Part shown: piece by piece, positions 8,561-16,726 of the stretch
How positions within the stretch are numbered: position 1 is the first letter of the stretch
Layout: every line of letters begins with the position of its first letter
NCBI GenBank assembly: GCA_900468625.1
Contig: UBUL01000013.1
Location: 30,951-94,950 of the forward strand
DNA length: 64,000 nucleotides
DNA from: Hyphomicrobiales bacterium
GTDB taxonomy: Bacteria > Pseudomonadota > Alphaproteobacteria > Rhizobiales > Rhizobiaceae
Direction: 5' to 3'
Translations under genes and position numbers: made by a program
The notes under the pieces: model-generated
What the model was told of the DNA's origin: nothing
The model's database searches: none
The model's input: the letters and a program-made list of their open reading frames with translations, nothing else

Positions 8561-9289
8561 TCAGAAATTTTCCTTGTAGGGGCGCAGATCGAGCTCCTGC
8601 GTCCAGGCCGAAGGATGCTGGCGATGAATGTGCCAATAACTCTCGGCAATGGCATCGATGTTCAGCAACCCGTCGGCATCCACATCCGGCCGGCGCGAAC
8701 GCAGCCGCTCCCCATCTATGCCGCCATCGATGATGGTATGGGCGACATGCAGGCCGAGCGGACCGAATTCGCGTGCCATGCTCTGGCTGATCATGCGAAG
8801 ACCCGCCTTGGCGGCGGCGAATTGCGCAAAGCCCGCCTTGCCCCGCAGGCTCGCAGAAGCGCCGGTGAAGATCACCGTGCCGCGGCCGAGCGGCGCCAGA
8901 TGACGCGCCGCCTCGCGCCCCACGAGGAAGCCGCCGAAGCAGCAGATGCGCCAGAATTCCTCGAATTGGGCGGCCGTCAGATCGCGAAAGCCGATCTGGC
9001 GGTTGATGCCCGCGTTGAAGACGACCAGGTCGGGCGGAGCGATATCGTCCCGGTCAGTAAAGGCGTGCTCGAACAGCCGGATGACCGCAGCTTCGTCCGT
9101 CGCATCGGTTTCGATCGCTTCGGCGCTGCCGCCGGATGGCTGGATGGCAGCAGCCACCCGATCGATCTTCGCCGCCGTCCGGCCGGCGATGACGACATGG
9201 TAGCCCCTGGTCGCGAGAAGCCGGCAGAGCGCAGCACCCAGTCCCTGTTCCGCACCCACTCCGACGATGATGGCGCTTGGCGTGCTCAT
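8561..9289 (-). CDS. Short-chain dehydrogenase/reductase with Phe at the usual catalytic Tyr position
   Basis: A 242-aa classical-size SDR. The cofactor loop reads GVGAEQGLG near residue 11, NAG is present (VVFNAGINRQ), and the Ser region is FTGASASLRG. Where the catalytic YxxxK is expected (about residue 155) the sequence reads FAAAK, so Tyr is replaced by Phe and Lys kept. I recall a subgroup of SDRs with this substitution, ending in HVAH(T/V)IIDGGID as here, so it need not be a defect. It overlaps the upstream Old Yellow Enzyme gene by 4 bp (ATGA), implying coupled translation and perhaps sequential redox steps. Confidence 0.88.
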   Translation of the reverse strand: MSTPSAIIVGVGAEQGLGAALCRLLATRGYHVVIAGRTAAKIDRVAAAIQPSGGSAEAIETDATDEAAVIRLFEHAFTDRDDIAPPDLVVFNAGINRQIGFRDLTAAQFEEFWRICCFGGFLVGREAARHLAPLGRGTVIFTGASASLRGKAGFAQFAAAKAGLRMISQSMAREFGPLGLHVAHTIIDGGIDGERLRSRRPDVDADGLLNIDAIAESYWHIHRQHPSAWTQELDLRPYKENF

Positions 9290-10407
9290 TCGGCGGCCTC
9301 CCTGGCATCGAGTGTTGGATAATCGGTATAGCCCTCGGCGCCGCCGCCGTAGAAAGTCGGGCGATGATAGGGATTGAGAGGCGCACCCCGGCGAATGCGC
9401 TCCGGCAGATCCGGATTGGCGATGAACAGACGGCCGAAAGCGATGGCATCGGCATGGCCGGCGGCAAGTGCGGCCTCGGCCGCATCCGGCCGGAAGTTGC
9501 CGGCGGCGATCAGTGTGCCGGACCAGGCGGGCCGGAAGAGTTCCGCAGCCGAAGGCACGTTCTTGCGGTCGACTTCGGCCTGACCGGCACCGCTTGCGCG
9601 CGGCTCGATCAGATGCAGATAGGCGAGGTTCAGCCGGTCCAGCTCGCGGATGACATGGCCATAAAGGCGCAAGGGATCGTCCTCGCCGCTGTCATTGGCG
9701 ATGCCGAATGGCGAAAGGCGGACGCCGACGCGATCCGATCCCCAAACATCGGATACCGCCTCGACCACTTCGAGGAGCAGCCGCGTGCGGTTTTCGATCG
9801 AGCCGCCATATTGGTCGGTGCGCTGGTTGGTTCGTGCCTGCAGGAACTGCTCGATCAGATAGCCGTTGGCACCATGGATCTCGACGCCGTCGAAGCCCGC
9901 CTGCTTGGCATTGGCGGCCGCCTGGGCATAGACGTCGATCAAAAGCGGCATGAGGTCGATGTCGATCGCCTGCGGCGTCTCGAAGGGCACGCGTTCGAAG
10001 GTAGCCGTAAAGGCCTGCCCTTTGGCGGCGACGGCGGAAGGAGCAATCGGTGGAGCACCGTCAGGCTGATGGGAGGAATGGGAGATGCGGCCGACATGCC
10101 AGAGCTGCAGGAAGATCTTGCCGCCCTTGCAATGAACCGCGTCCGTCACCGCCTTCCAGCCGGCGACCTGTTCGGCGGTGTGGATGCCCGGCGTCGCCGG
10201 CATACCCTGTCCGGTACGGGAAACCTGCGAACCTTCGGAAATGATGAGCCCGCCCTCGCTGGCGCGTTGGGCATAATATTCGGCATTCAGTGCCGAAGGC
10301 ACATTGCCCGGCTGGCTCGCGCGCATGCGGGTGAGGGGGGCCATGACGATGCGATGCGCAAGTTCGTAGGGGCCAATGGAAAGCGGCGAAAACAAAATGG
10401 CTGTCAT
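9286..10407 (-). CDS. Alkene reductase (Old Yellow Enzyme family, NemA-like)
   Basis: A 373-aa FMN-dependent TIM-barrel ene-reductase that would reduce activated C=C bonds or nitro compounds with NAD(P)H. Seen are the N-terminal FMN segment RIVMAPLTRMRA, the substrate-binding His/Asn in HGANGYLIEQFLQ, then NQRTDQYGGSIENR, and the C-terminal FGRLFIANPDLP flavin loop. Full length. It is first in a two-gene operon with the SDR. A palindrome at 10486-10510 lies in its upstream region, so control by a TetR- or MarR-type regulator is plausible, but no such gene is adjacent. Confidence 0.94.
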   Translation of the reverse strand: MTAILFSPLSIGPYELAHRIVMAPLTRMRASQPGNVPSALNAEYYAQRASEGGLIISEGSQVSRTGQGMPATPGIHTAEQVAGWKAVTDAVHCKGGKIFLQLWHVGRISHSSHQPDGAPPIAPSAVAAKGQAFTATFERVPFETPQAIDIDLMPLLIDVYAQAAANAKQAGFDGVEIHGANGYLIEQFLQARTNQRTDQYGGSIENRTRLLLEVVEAVSDVWGSDRVGVRLSPFGIANDSGEDDPLRLYGHVIRELDRLNLAYLHLIEPRASGAGQAEVDRKNVPSAAELFRPAWSGTLIAAGNFRPDAAEAALAAGHADAIAFGRLFIANPDLPERIRRGAPLNPYHRPTFYGGGAEGYTDYPTLDAREAAE

Positions 10408-10485
10408 AAAATTCTCCTGCCTGGAGCGAAAACTGCTCCCCCGGGCGGAAGGGCCTGTCAGCGGCGATTCGGTCTCGGGAGTTCG

Positions 10486-10510
10486 AATAAGATGATGGTC
10501 ATCATTTATT
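10486..10510. promoter_or_regulatory. Palindrome upstream of the alkene reductase gene (possible operator)
   Basis: AATAA-g-ATGATG-GT-CATCAT-TTATT: two 11-base arms around GT with one bulged base. It stands 79 bp upstream of the alkene reductase start codon and between two minus-strand genes. The cognate regulator is not identifiable here. Confidence 0.45.
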
Positions 10511-10543
10511 CCAACAATCGGACGTGCGCAACTGAATCTCGTA

Positions 10544-11355
10544 TCAGACCGGGATCGTTGCGAGAAAGTCGAGCAAGGCAGCGTTGAACTGCGCCGGTCG
10601 CTGCAGCGGCGCGAAATGGCTGACGCCGGGCAAAAGGATCAGCTGCGCACCGGGAATGTGCCGCGCGAGATGATCGGCATGTTCATGCTTGATGAACTCG
10701 TCATGCTCGCTCTGCACGATGGCGACGGGCACGTCGATCTCGGCGAGATCGGCAATGGTATAGTTCGGCTCCGTCCGCTGCATCAGGCCGACAGCCTCGA
10801 CGAAGGCATCGAACTTGTCCGGCGTAGCCGACAGGGCGGCATAATCCTTCGTGTGGCGGGAAAAGCAGCGCTCGATGACCGGTGTCGCCACGAATTCCTT
10901 GTGCCGCTCGGGTCCATGTTGCAGGCAAAGAAGAAGACGCCGGCAACGCGCTCCGGATGAGTTTTTCCAAGCACCAAGCCGATGCAGGCACCGTCGCTCC
11001 ATCCGGCAACGGCCGCCTTATCGATCTTCAGCCTGTCCATGACGGCGAGAACGTCAGAGGCCATGAGTTCGTAGGTATAGGGCCGCTCGTCTCGCGTGCT
11101 GCGGCCATGGCCCCGGCTGTCGATGACGATAACCTGATGGCCGGCATCGATCAGGGCCGGAACCTGATAGCCCCAATTGCCGCTGTTTCCGAGCCCGCCA
11201 TGCAGGAGAATTATGGGAGCGCCGCTGCCATAGGAGGCATACCAGATACGCGCGCCATCATGATCGACATGGCCTTCCGTCTCGGTATGCGGCAAGGGTG
11301 TGGCCCCTTCGGCTTCGAAGCGGTGAAGCTCATCGTCGTGAAATTCCATACCCAC
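10544..11355 (-). pseudogene. Alpha/beta hydrolase, frameshifted
   Basis: The N-terminal half (from 11355) holds the oxyanion/HGG region ILLHGGLGNSGNWGYQ and nucleophile elbow GWSDG. After NMDPSGT the frame is lost. The C-terminal half continues in another frame as KEFVATPVIERCFSRHTKDY and carries the catalytic Asp (SEHDEF) and His (GVSHFAPLQRP). The break is at about 10898-10904, where GGCACAAGG seems one base short. Joined, the parts give about 270 aa, the normal length for the family. It is either a recent pseudogene or a sequencing error; no homopolymer lies at the site. Substrate unknown. Confidence 0.82.
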
Positions 11356-11432
11356 CTCCCATTGCGCCGTCTCCTCCCGACAGCCCTCGCGAGAGACTAG
11401 TCGATCCTAACGCGTCTTTTCAACAGGCCGGG

Positions 11433-12314
11433 TCATATCGTTGCCAGATGCTGGAAAAGATCGCGGGCCGGTGACGGAAGCTCTTCGAGCGAGCGGGCGC
11501 AGATCGAAAGCCGGCGCGTCGCCCATGGGTCGGTGAGGCGAGCGATCGCAGTTTTGGCGGATCGGCTGCAGCGCCGCGCCGCAGTTTCCGGCACGATGCC
11601 GAGGCCGATACCCTGGCCCGCCATCTCGCAAATGCTTTCGAACGTCCGCATCCGCACGCGTATTTTCAATCGGCTGCCGAGTCGGGCCGCCTGTGCGTCG
11701 ATGTGATCCTGCAGCGCTCCGCCGGCAAGCCCGATGAAATGCTCATGCAGGATTCCCGCGAAGGCGATCTGCTTTGCCGCCGCCAGCACATGATCGCGAG
11801 GCATGACCACCACCAGCCGGTCGATCGCAAAGGGCCGCAAAATCAGGCCCGCCGTATCGACGGCGCTCGAGAGGATACCGATCTCGGCAAGCCCTGCCGA
11901 CACGGCGCGCGCAATCTCGACGCTCTGGCGTTCCTTGAGGTCGATATCCGTCTGCGGGTGTTTTGCCATCCAGTCTGCAAGGCGTGGCGGCAGGTATTCG
12001 GCAATCGCGGCGGTGTTGGCAAGAAGCCGGATCGTCGCGCGCAGGCCGCTTGCATGTTCGCCAAGCTCGCCGCGCATCTGTGTCAGTTGCCGCTGGATCA
12101 ATCGGGCATGATGGGCCAGCGCTTCGCCGGCCGGTGTAGGACGGATGCCACGCCGGCCACGCTCCAGAAGCTGCACACCGCCATTCGCCTCCATCTCACG
12201 CAGCCTCTCGCTGGCAGCCGGCAGCGAAAGGCCAACATCGGCGGCTCCATGCGTGATGCTGCCGGCATCGACGACGGCGAGGAAGAGGCGAAGGTCGGTC
12301 AGATCGAAGCGCAT
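11433..12314 (-). CDS. LysR-family transcriptional regulator
   Basis: A 293-aa LTTR. The winged HTH spans about residues 1-60 (LRLFLAVVDAGSITHGAADV, then LPAASERLREME), followed by the linker helix and an effector-binding domain with MPRDHVLAAAKQIAFAG and GLGIVPETAARR. It is divergent from the TauE/SafE exporter gene, and the inverted repeat between them is a natural binding site. By the usual LTTR arrangement it would control that exporter. The inducer cannot be read from sequence. Confidence 0.92.
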   Translation of the reverse strand: MRFDLTDLRLFLAVVDAGSITHGAADVGLSLPAASERLREMEANGGVQLLERGRRGIRPTPAGEALAHHARLIQRQLTQMRGELGEHASGLRATIRLLANTAAIAEYLPPRLADWMAKHPQTDIDLKERQSVEIARAVSAGLAEIGILSSAVDTAGLILRPFAIDRLVVVMPRDHVLAAAKQIAFAGILHEHFIGLAGGALQDHIDAQAARLGSRLKIRVRMRTFESICEMAGQGIGLGIVPETAARRCSRSAKTAIARLTDPWATRRLSICARSLEELPSPARDLFQHLATI

Positions 12315-12337
12315 GAAGTGCAGGTTACCGCATATCC

Positions 12338-12360
12338 AGCCTTCGGAACAGCCGAAGGCT
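12338..12360. promoter_or_regulatory. Inverted repeat in the lysR-tauE intergenic region (probable LTTR site)
   Basis: AGCCTTCGG-aacag-CCGAAGGCT: perfect 9-bp arms with a 5-bp centre, midway between the divergent start codons at 12314 and 12413. The dyad symmetry and position are those of a LysR-type binding site. As RNA it would also form a stable hairpin. Confidence 0.6.
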
Positions 12361-12412
12361 TTCTTCGCATCATCCGCATTGCGCCCGCCTTTGCGTCTGC
12401 TACTGAAAAGGC

Positions 12413-13162
12413 ATGATGGATCATTCGATAGGGCTTGTCGCGGCGATCTTCGTGACCTTCTTCGTCGCCGGCACGGTCAAGGGCGTCACCGGCATGGGGC
12501 TTCCGACGGTGGCGATGGGAGTTTTGGGTGCGCTGATCTCGCCGCTCACGGCGGCCAGCCTGCTAATCGTCCCGTCCTTCGTCACCAATGTCTGGCAGCT
12601 GCTGGCCAGCCCGAGCTGCGGCGCGCTTGCCCGCCGCTTCTTCCCCCTAGTCGTCGCCGTGACCATCGGAACCTTCGCCGGCTCACATATGCTTGCCGGC
12701 GACGATAACCGCCTGACCACGGTGGCGCTAGGCGCGGCCCTTATCGCCTATGCTGGCCACGCCCTTCTTGCCCGCCAGCTTCGCGTGTCGCCGCGGTTGG
12801 AGCCGCTGCTGTCACCGATCATCGGATTGATTACCGGCTTGTTGACCGGAGCGACCGGCGTCTTCGTCGTGCCAGCGGTGCCCTATCTACAGGCGCTCGG
12901 GCTGGAAAAGGAGGATCTGGTCCAGGCGCTCGGTCTTTCCTTCACCGTCTCCGCGGTGGCGCTGGCCGGCGCGCTTGCCTGGCACGGCGCTTTCCACATC
13001 GACAATCTCGCACTCTCCACTCTTGCGATCGTTCCGGCACTAGCCGGCATGTGGACCGGCCAGATTATCCGCAATCGCGTCAGCCCCGCCACTTTCCGCC
13101 GCTGGTTTCTGGTTTGCCTCCTGGTGCTTGGCGCGGAGATGGTGATCAGGTCCGCTTTCTAG
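12413..13162 (+). CDS. TauE/SafE-family sulfite/organic anion exporter
   Basis: A 249-aa polytopic inner-membrane protein with about seven or eight hydrophobic helices. It has the family's paired half-motifs: GTVKGVTGMGLPTVAMG in the first half and GLLTGATGVFVVPAVPYLQ in the second. Members are proposed to export sulfite, sulfonates or similar anions. ATGATG at 12413 leaves a choice of two starts three bases apart. It stands alone, divergent from the LysR gene that probably regulates it. Confidence 0.9.
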   Translation: MMDHSIGLVAAIFVTFFVAGTVKGVTGMGLPTVAMGVLGALISPLTAASLLIVPSFVTNVWQLLASPSCGALARRFFPLVVAVTIGTFAGSHMLAGDDNRLTTVALGAALIAYAGHALLARQLRVSPRLEPLLSPIIGLITGLLTGATGVFVVPAVPYLQALGLEKEDLVQALGLSFTVSAVALAGALAWHGAFHIDNLALSTLAIVPALAGMWTGQIIRNRVSPATFRRWFLVCLLVLGAEMVIRSAF

Positions 13163-13195
13163 GCTGGTACTCGCGGGCTGATTCTGCGTTGTGGT

Positions 13196-13483
13196 TCAAG
13201 CCTTCAAAAAGGCAAGGCGCTCGTCGATACGGCCTGGCGCGATCTCGAGAATATCCGCGCTCACTACGTTTTCGGCCACGAAAGGATCGCTCTCGACGCG
13301 CGCCTGTAGATCGGCCCGTGTCACATTATGTGCCAGAACAGCGCCACCGGCGCCCGGCTGAATGCTGCCGGTCATGAGGAAAACGCCATCATCGAATCCA
13401 CGCGTGATCCATGCGTTATGGCCTTCCATGAACTGCGGGGCCTGAGCCTTGTTGGCGGAAAATTTCAGCGTTACGACAAACAT
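13196..13483 (-). CDS. YciI-family protein
   Basis: A 95-aa protein of the YCII ferredoxin-like fold. It shows the N-terminal strand MFVVTLKFSANKAQAPQFME, a central GGAVLAHNVTRADLQARVES, and the DPFVAENVVSADILEI block that holds the conserved Asp-Pro-Phe of the family. The biochemical role is poorly known in general. It lies 36 bp downstream of the tetR-type gene on the same strand and is probably cotranscribed with it. Confidence 0.85.
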   Translation of the reverse strand: MFVVTLKFSANKAQAPQFMEGHNAWITRGFDDGVFLMTGSIQPGAGGAVLAHNVTRADLQARVESDPFVAENVVSADILEIAPGRIDERLAFLKA

Positions 13484-13519
13484 GGTATCTCCTTCGAAAG
13501 CGGTTGAATCCGCACTGGT

Positions 13520-14092
13520 TCAGTTGGCGGGCCGTTGCGCTTCAAGCCAGGCTGTCATGTCGTCGACCTCGCGCCGGATGAAGGCTTCATCCCGAAAGAC
13601 GGTTGCCAGCGATGCCACACCTTGGCTGCGCATCAGGATGTGCATGGCGAGATTGTCTGCGTCTTTCTTTCGGCCCAGTGCAGAAAATTGAGACGCAAGC
13701 CAATCTCGGAATAATGTGAACAACTTGCCCGCATCGTCCTTCGCGACGTGGTCGAGCTTTGCGAGTTCACTGCAGAGTGTGCCGACCGGGCAGCCGTAGA
13801 GCATGATCTTCGCGCGGTTCATGATGAGCATTTGGATGAAGCTGCGGATGCGCTCTCCCGGTTCGCGACCTTCTGCGGCCCAGACATTCAGCATCTCGCG
13901 CGTCTTTTCCAGCCGGACTGAAATGACGGCGCCGAGAATCTCGTCCTTTGTCTTGAAATGGTAGTAGAAGTTGCCGCGAGAGAGTTTCACCTCCACGGCA
14001 ATGTCGGCAAAAGATGTTGCCTCGAATCCCCGTTCGTAAAATAGCCGGTCCGCCGCTTCGACGATGTGCTGACGTGTTTGCGCGGCGCTCAT
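13520..14092 (-). CDS. TetR-family transcriptional regulator
   Basis: A 190-aa repressor. HTH at about residues 8-52 (IVEAADRLFYERGFEATSF, then VKLSRGNFYYHFKTKDEIL), followed by an all-helical ligand-binding domain with GCPVGTLCSELAKLD, typical of the YxxF-type TetR subgroup that has the conserved CP motif. A very strong dyad (14111-14149) begins 19 bp upstream of its start, so autorepression is likely. It forms a unit with the YciI gene and is divergent from the Rrf2-flavoprotein pair. Confidence 0.93.
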   Translation of the reverse strand: MSAAQTRQHIVEAADRLFYERGFEATSFADIAVEVKLSRGNFYYHFKTKDEILGAVISVRLEKTREMLNVWAAEGREPGERIRSFIQMLIMNRAKIMLYGCPVGTLCSELAKLDHVAKDDAGKLFTLFRDWLASQFSALGRKKDADNLAMHILMRSQGVASLATVFRDEAFIRREVDDMTAWLEAQRPAN

Positions 14093-14110
14093 GGGCTTTC
14101 TCGTGATTGA

Positions 14111-14149
14111 TTAGGTCATTTGTCCTAACAAATAGGACAAATGACCTAA
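14111..14149. promoter_or_regulatory. 39-bp perfect dyad, probable double TetR operator
   Basis: Arms 14111-14127 (TTAGGTCATTTGTCCTA) and 14133-14149 are exact reverse complements around ACAAA. Each arm, extended by one base, is itself a rough palindrome of the form TTAGG-N8-CCTAA, so two adjacent operator units are likely. It lies between the divergent tetR-type and rrf2-type genes and could control both. Confidence 0.82.
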
Positions 14150-14240
14150 GTGCGTCAAGCCATCGTCACCGCCAGCAGGGATATCATTCAAGGCGGCGTC
14201 GCTCTTGAATGTCACGTCGAATCGTAATATTTGAAGTTAC

Positions 14241-14690
14241 ATGAAACGCGATAGCCGACTGTCCTCCGTTCTTCACGCCTTGCTCCATATGGCCGAGCAG
14301 GATGGGCCGCTGACCTCCGAAATCCTGGCGCAATGCATGCGCACCAATCCCGTCGTCGTGCGCCGCACCATGGGATTGCTGCGCGAGGCTGGCATCGTCA
14401 ACTCCGCCAAGGGGCATACCGGCGGCTGGACGATCGCGGCCGATCTGAAAACCGTCACGTTGCGCCAGCTGCACGAGGCGCTCGGCGAACCGGCTGTCTT
14501 CGCCATCGGCAATCGCAATGAGACGCCGGAATGTCTTGTCGAGCAATCGGTCAACTCCGTGCTCGATGATGCCTTTGCGGAGGCCGAGGCGCTGCTGCTC
14601 CAGCGTTTCGAAAATGTCACGCTTGCCGATCTCGCCGCCGAATTTGCGCGGCGTCACGCGCAATGGCGCTCAGAAAGGACCTTGTCATGA
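14241..14690 (+). CDS. Rrf2-family transcriptional regulator
   Basis: A 149-aa Rrf2 protein. The winged HTH is in the N-terminal half (SRLSSVLHALLHMAEQDGPL, then NPVVVRRTMGLLREAGIVNS) with the wing KGHTGGWTIA, followed by a dimerisation helix. It lacks the three clustered cysteines of Fe-S members such as IscR or NsrR; only one Cys follows the HTH (ETPECLVEQ), so it may sense by another route. Its stop overlaps the start of the flavoprotein gene (ATGA), so the two are translated together and probably act in one redox response. Confidence 0.9.
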   Translation: MKRDSRLSSVLHALLHMAEQDGPLTSEILAQCMRTNPVVVRRTMGLLREAGIVNSAKGHTGGWTIAADLKTVTLRQLHEALGEPAVFAIGNRNETPECLVEQSVNSVLDDAFAEAEALLLQRFENVTLADLAAEFARRHAQWRSERTLS

Positions 14691-15568
14691 CCTATGACGT
14701 CATCGTCATCGGGGGCAGCTATGCCGGAATGGCGGCCGCCCTCCAGCTTCTCCGTGCCCGCCGCAAGGTGCTGGTCATCGATGCCGGCAAGCGTCGTAAT
14801 CGCTTCGCCGATGCCTCCCACGGCTTTCTCGGCCAGGATGGCGTCAAGCCCGGCGAGATCGCCCGCAAGGCGCGCGAGCAGCTTTCCGCCTATCCGACCT
14901 TGACTTGGATCGAAGGCACGGCCGAGATGGCCGAGGGCGAGAAGGATGCCTTTGCCGTCACCACCGCAGACGGCGCGCGCCATGGCGGGCGGCGCCTTCT
15001 CTTCGCGACCGGCGTTTCCGATACCTTGCCCGAGATCGAGGGGCTTGGCGAACGCTGGGGCAGGAGCGTATTTCATTGCCCCTATTGCCATGGGTACGAA
15101 CTCGATCAAGGCCGCATCGGCTGCATCGCCACCGGCCCGATGTCGCTGCATCAGGCGCAATTGCTGCCGGAATGGGGCGATGTGACGCTTTTCCTCAACG
15201 ACGCGTTCGCTCCGGACGAGACGCAGCGCGCCGATCTCGCTGCACGCCGCATAGCGATCGAGGAAGCGCCGGTCTCAAGACTGGAAGGAAAGGCCGATGT
15301 GCGGCTTGCCGATGGGCGCCTGCTGCGGTTTGCCGGGCTCTTTACTGCCTCGCGCGTATCGCCCTCGAGCCCGATTGCCGAACGACTCGGCTGCACGCTC
15401 GAGGAAACGCCTTTTGGCATGCAGATCCAGACGGACACCATGAAGGAAACCAATATCCCCGGGGCCTTTGCATGCGGCGACGCCGCCCGTGTCCCGCATT
15501 CGGTGTCGCTCGCCGTCGGCGACGGAGCCTGGGCCGGCGCGCAGCTGCACCGTTCGCTGGTGTTCTAG
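14687..15568 (+). CDS. Thioredoxin reductase-like NAD(P)/FAD-dependent oxidoreductase
   Basis: A 293-aa two-domain flavoprotein. The FAD motif is VIGGSYAGMAAALQL, a redox CxxC is present as VFHCPYCHGYE (about residue 132), and the C-terminal FAD loop reads GAFACGDAA. This is the layout of thioredoxin reductase-like enzymes, though the pyridine-nucleotide motif (GRIGCIATGPMS) is degenerate, so the electron donor is unsure. The start at 14687 is chosen over 14663 because it gives the ATGA overlap with the rrf2-type gene and begins directly before the first beta strand. Possibly a peroxide, thiol or mercuric-type reductase; substrate unknown. Confidence 0.87.
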   Translation: MTYDVIVIGGSYAGMAAALQLLRARRKVLVIDAGKRRNRFADASHGFLGQDGVKPGEIARKAREQLSAYPTLTWIEGTAEMAEGEKDAFAVTTADGARHGGRRLLFATGVSDTLPEIEGLGERWGRSVFHCPYCHGYELDQGRIGCIATGPMSLHQAQLLPEWGDVTLFLNDAFAPDETQRADLAARRIAIEEAPVSRLEGKADVRLADGRLLRFAGLFTASRVSPSSPIAERLGCTLEETPFGMQIQTDTMKETNIPGAFACGDAARVPHSVSLAVGDGAWAGAQLHRSLVF

Positions 15569-15667
15569 GTCATTCCAGGAAAAGTACGCAGCGCTTTTCT
15601 GTCCGGGATTGCGTGAACACAAAGAGATGGAGCGGTTCGGAGATTCCGTGAAAAACTGAACCGCTCC
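15568..15667. repeat. RIME-like mosaic intergenic repeat, family A copy 2
   Basis: Starts at the last base of the flavoprotein stop codon and fills the gap to the converging lysR-type gene. It aligns from end to end with 2031-2133: CATTCCAGGAAAAGT..., then GGGATTGCGTGAACAC, and the AGCGGTTC...GAACCGCT hairpin. Probably also the 3' structure for both flanking transcripts. Confidence 0.75.
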
Positions 15668-15698
15668 CAAGATTGGCTTCGAAGGGTTTTCGTCGCGG

Positions 15699-16616
15699 TC
15701 ATCCGGGGAATAGCCAGCTTTCCGGCGGGGAAGCCGTGCCCGGCTGCTCTTCCAACAATGAGAGTACCAGCCGAATCCGCGGCGGAATCGGTCTTATCGC
15801 CGAATAGAGCGCATGCAGGTCAAATCCCGGCACGGCAAATTCGGGCAGCAGGCGGACGAGCTTGCCGCTGGCCAGATCATCGGCACAGACCGGCCCTTGC
15901 AGGACGCCGATGCCGGCGCCGTCCAGCAGGAGGCTGTGCAGCGGCCGCCAATGGCTGGTGCTGAGCACGACGTCGATAGCAGCAAGTTCGGTCCGCCCGT
16001 CCAGTCCGATCAACGGAAGCCGCCCGCTGTTGAAGAGGCCGGAGACCCGCAGGAAGGGGTGGCCGGCAAGCTCATCGGGCTTCGTCGGCGTTCCATGCTC
16101 ATCGAGATAGTCTGGTGACGCCACGAGCATGCGGCCGACATGTCCGAGCTTGCGGGCAATGAAGCCGCCTTCGCCGAGATCGCCGAGACGCAGCGAGATG
16201 TCGACGCCTTCCGTCACGGGATCGACGATCCTGTCGTTGAGAATCAGCTCGATCTTCAGCAGCGGATGACGCTTGCGCATCTGCAGCAGGATCGGCGGCA
16301 ACATGACCTCGCCGAGGCCATGCGGGGCCGCGATCCTCAGCGTGCCGCGCAGCGACTGATCGCCGTTTGCGACGGTCAGGGCATCGTCGGCGCTTTCCAG
16401 CACCTGTTTGCTGCGCTCGTAGAAGGCGGCGCCGACATCGGTCACGGAAAGCTTGCGAGTGTTTCTAAGCAGTAGCCGCGTGCCGAGATAGTGCTCCAGC
16501 CGATCAATTCGCTCGCTGACCGCGGGTTGGCCTATGCCGAGATCGCGGGCGGCGGCCGACATGCTGCCTCTTTCCACCACCCTGACATAGACGCGCATCG
16601 CCACCAACAGATCCAT
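15699..16616 (-). CDS. LysR-family transcriptional regulator (CrgA-type subgroup)
   Basis: A 305-aa LTTR (308 if begun at the earlier Met at 16625). N-terminal HTH (MRVYVRVVERGSMSAAARDL, then GIGQPAVSERIDRLE), then a substrate-binding domain with EGVDISLRLGDLGEGGFIAR, typical of the large 'GVDIAIRxG' subgroup. The genomic neighbour across the divergent promoter is a putative AHL lactonase. The small dyad at 16628-16644 lies between them just upstream of this start. Confidence 0.92.
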   Translation of the reverse strand: MDLLVAMRVYVRVVERGSMSAAARDLGIGQPAVSERIDRLEHYLGTRLLLRNTRKLSVTDVGAAFYERSKQVLESADDALTVANGDQSLRGTLRIAAPHGLGEVMLPPILLQMRKRHPLLKIELILNDRIVDPVTEGVDISLRLGDLGEGGFIARKLGHVGRMLVASPDYLDEHGTPTKPDELAGHPFLRVSGLFNSGRLPLIGLDGRTELAAIDVVLSTSHWRPLHSLLLDGAGIGVLQGPVCADDLASGKLVRLLPEFAVPGFDLHALYSAIRPIPPRIRLVLSLLEEQPGTASPPESWLFPG

Positions 16617-16627
16617 GTGCGCCAATA

Positions 16628-16644
16628 TATCGGCTCACCCGATA
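16628..16644. promoter_or_regulatory. Inverted repeat between lysR-type and lactonase genes
   Basis: TATCGG-ctcac-CCGATA: perfect 6-bp arms in a T-N15-A frame, 12 bp upstream of the LysR start and 83 bp upstream of the lactonase start. A plausible LTTR site. Confidence 0.45.
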
Positions 16645-16726
16645 AATGTAAGTGGAAGATGCCGCCTAGTGAGGAGGCCTTCGATCGCAGAAAACGGCGA
16701 TCGAACGTCAACCACAGGTCCGGCCC

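Noticed and set aside
9277..10587. A 436-codon plus-strand frame over the alkene reductase
   Set aside because: The minus strand carries an intact Old Yellow Enzyme with cofactor motifs and a translationally coupled partner.
12315..12412. Riboswitch upstream of the TauE/SafE gene
   Set aside because: The only structure is a simple symmetric dyad, better explained as a LysR-type site; no multi-stem aptamer is seen.
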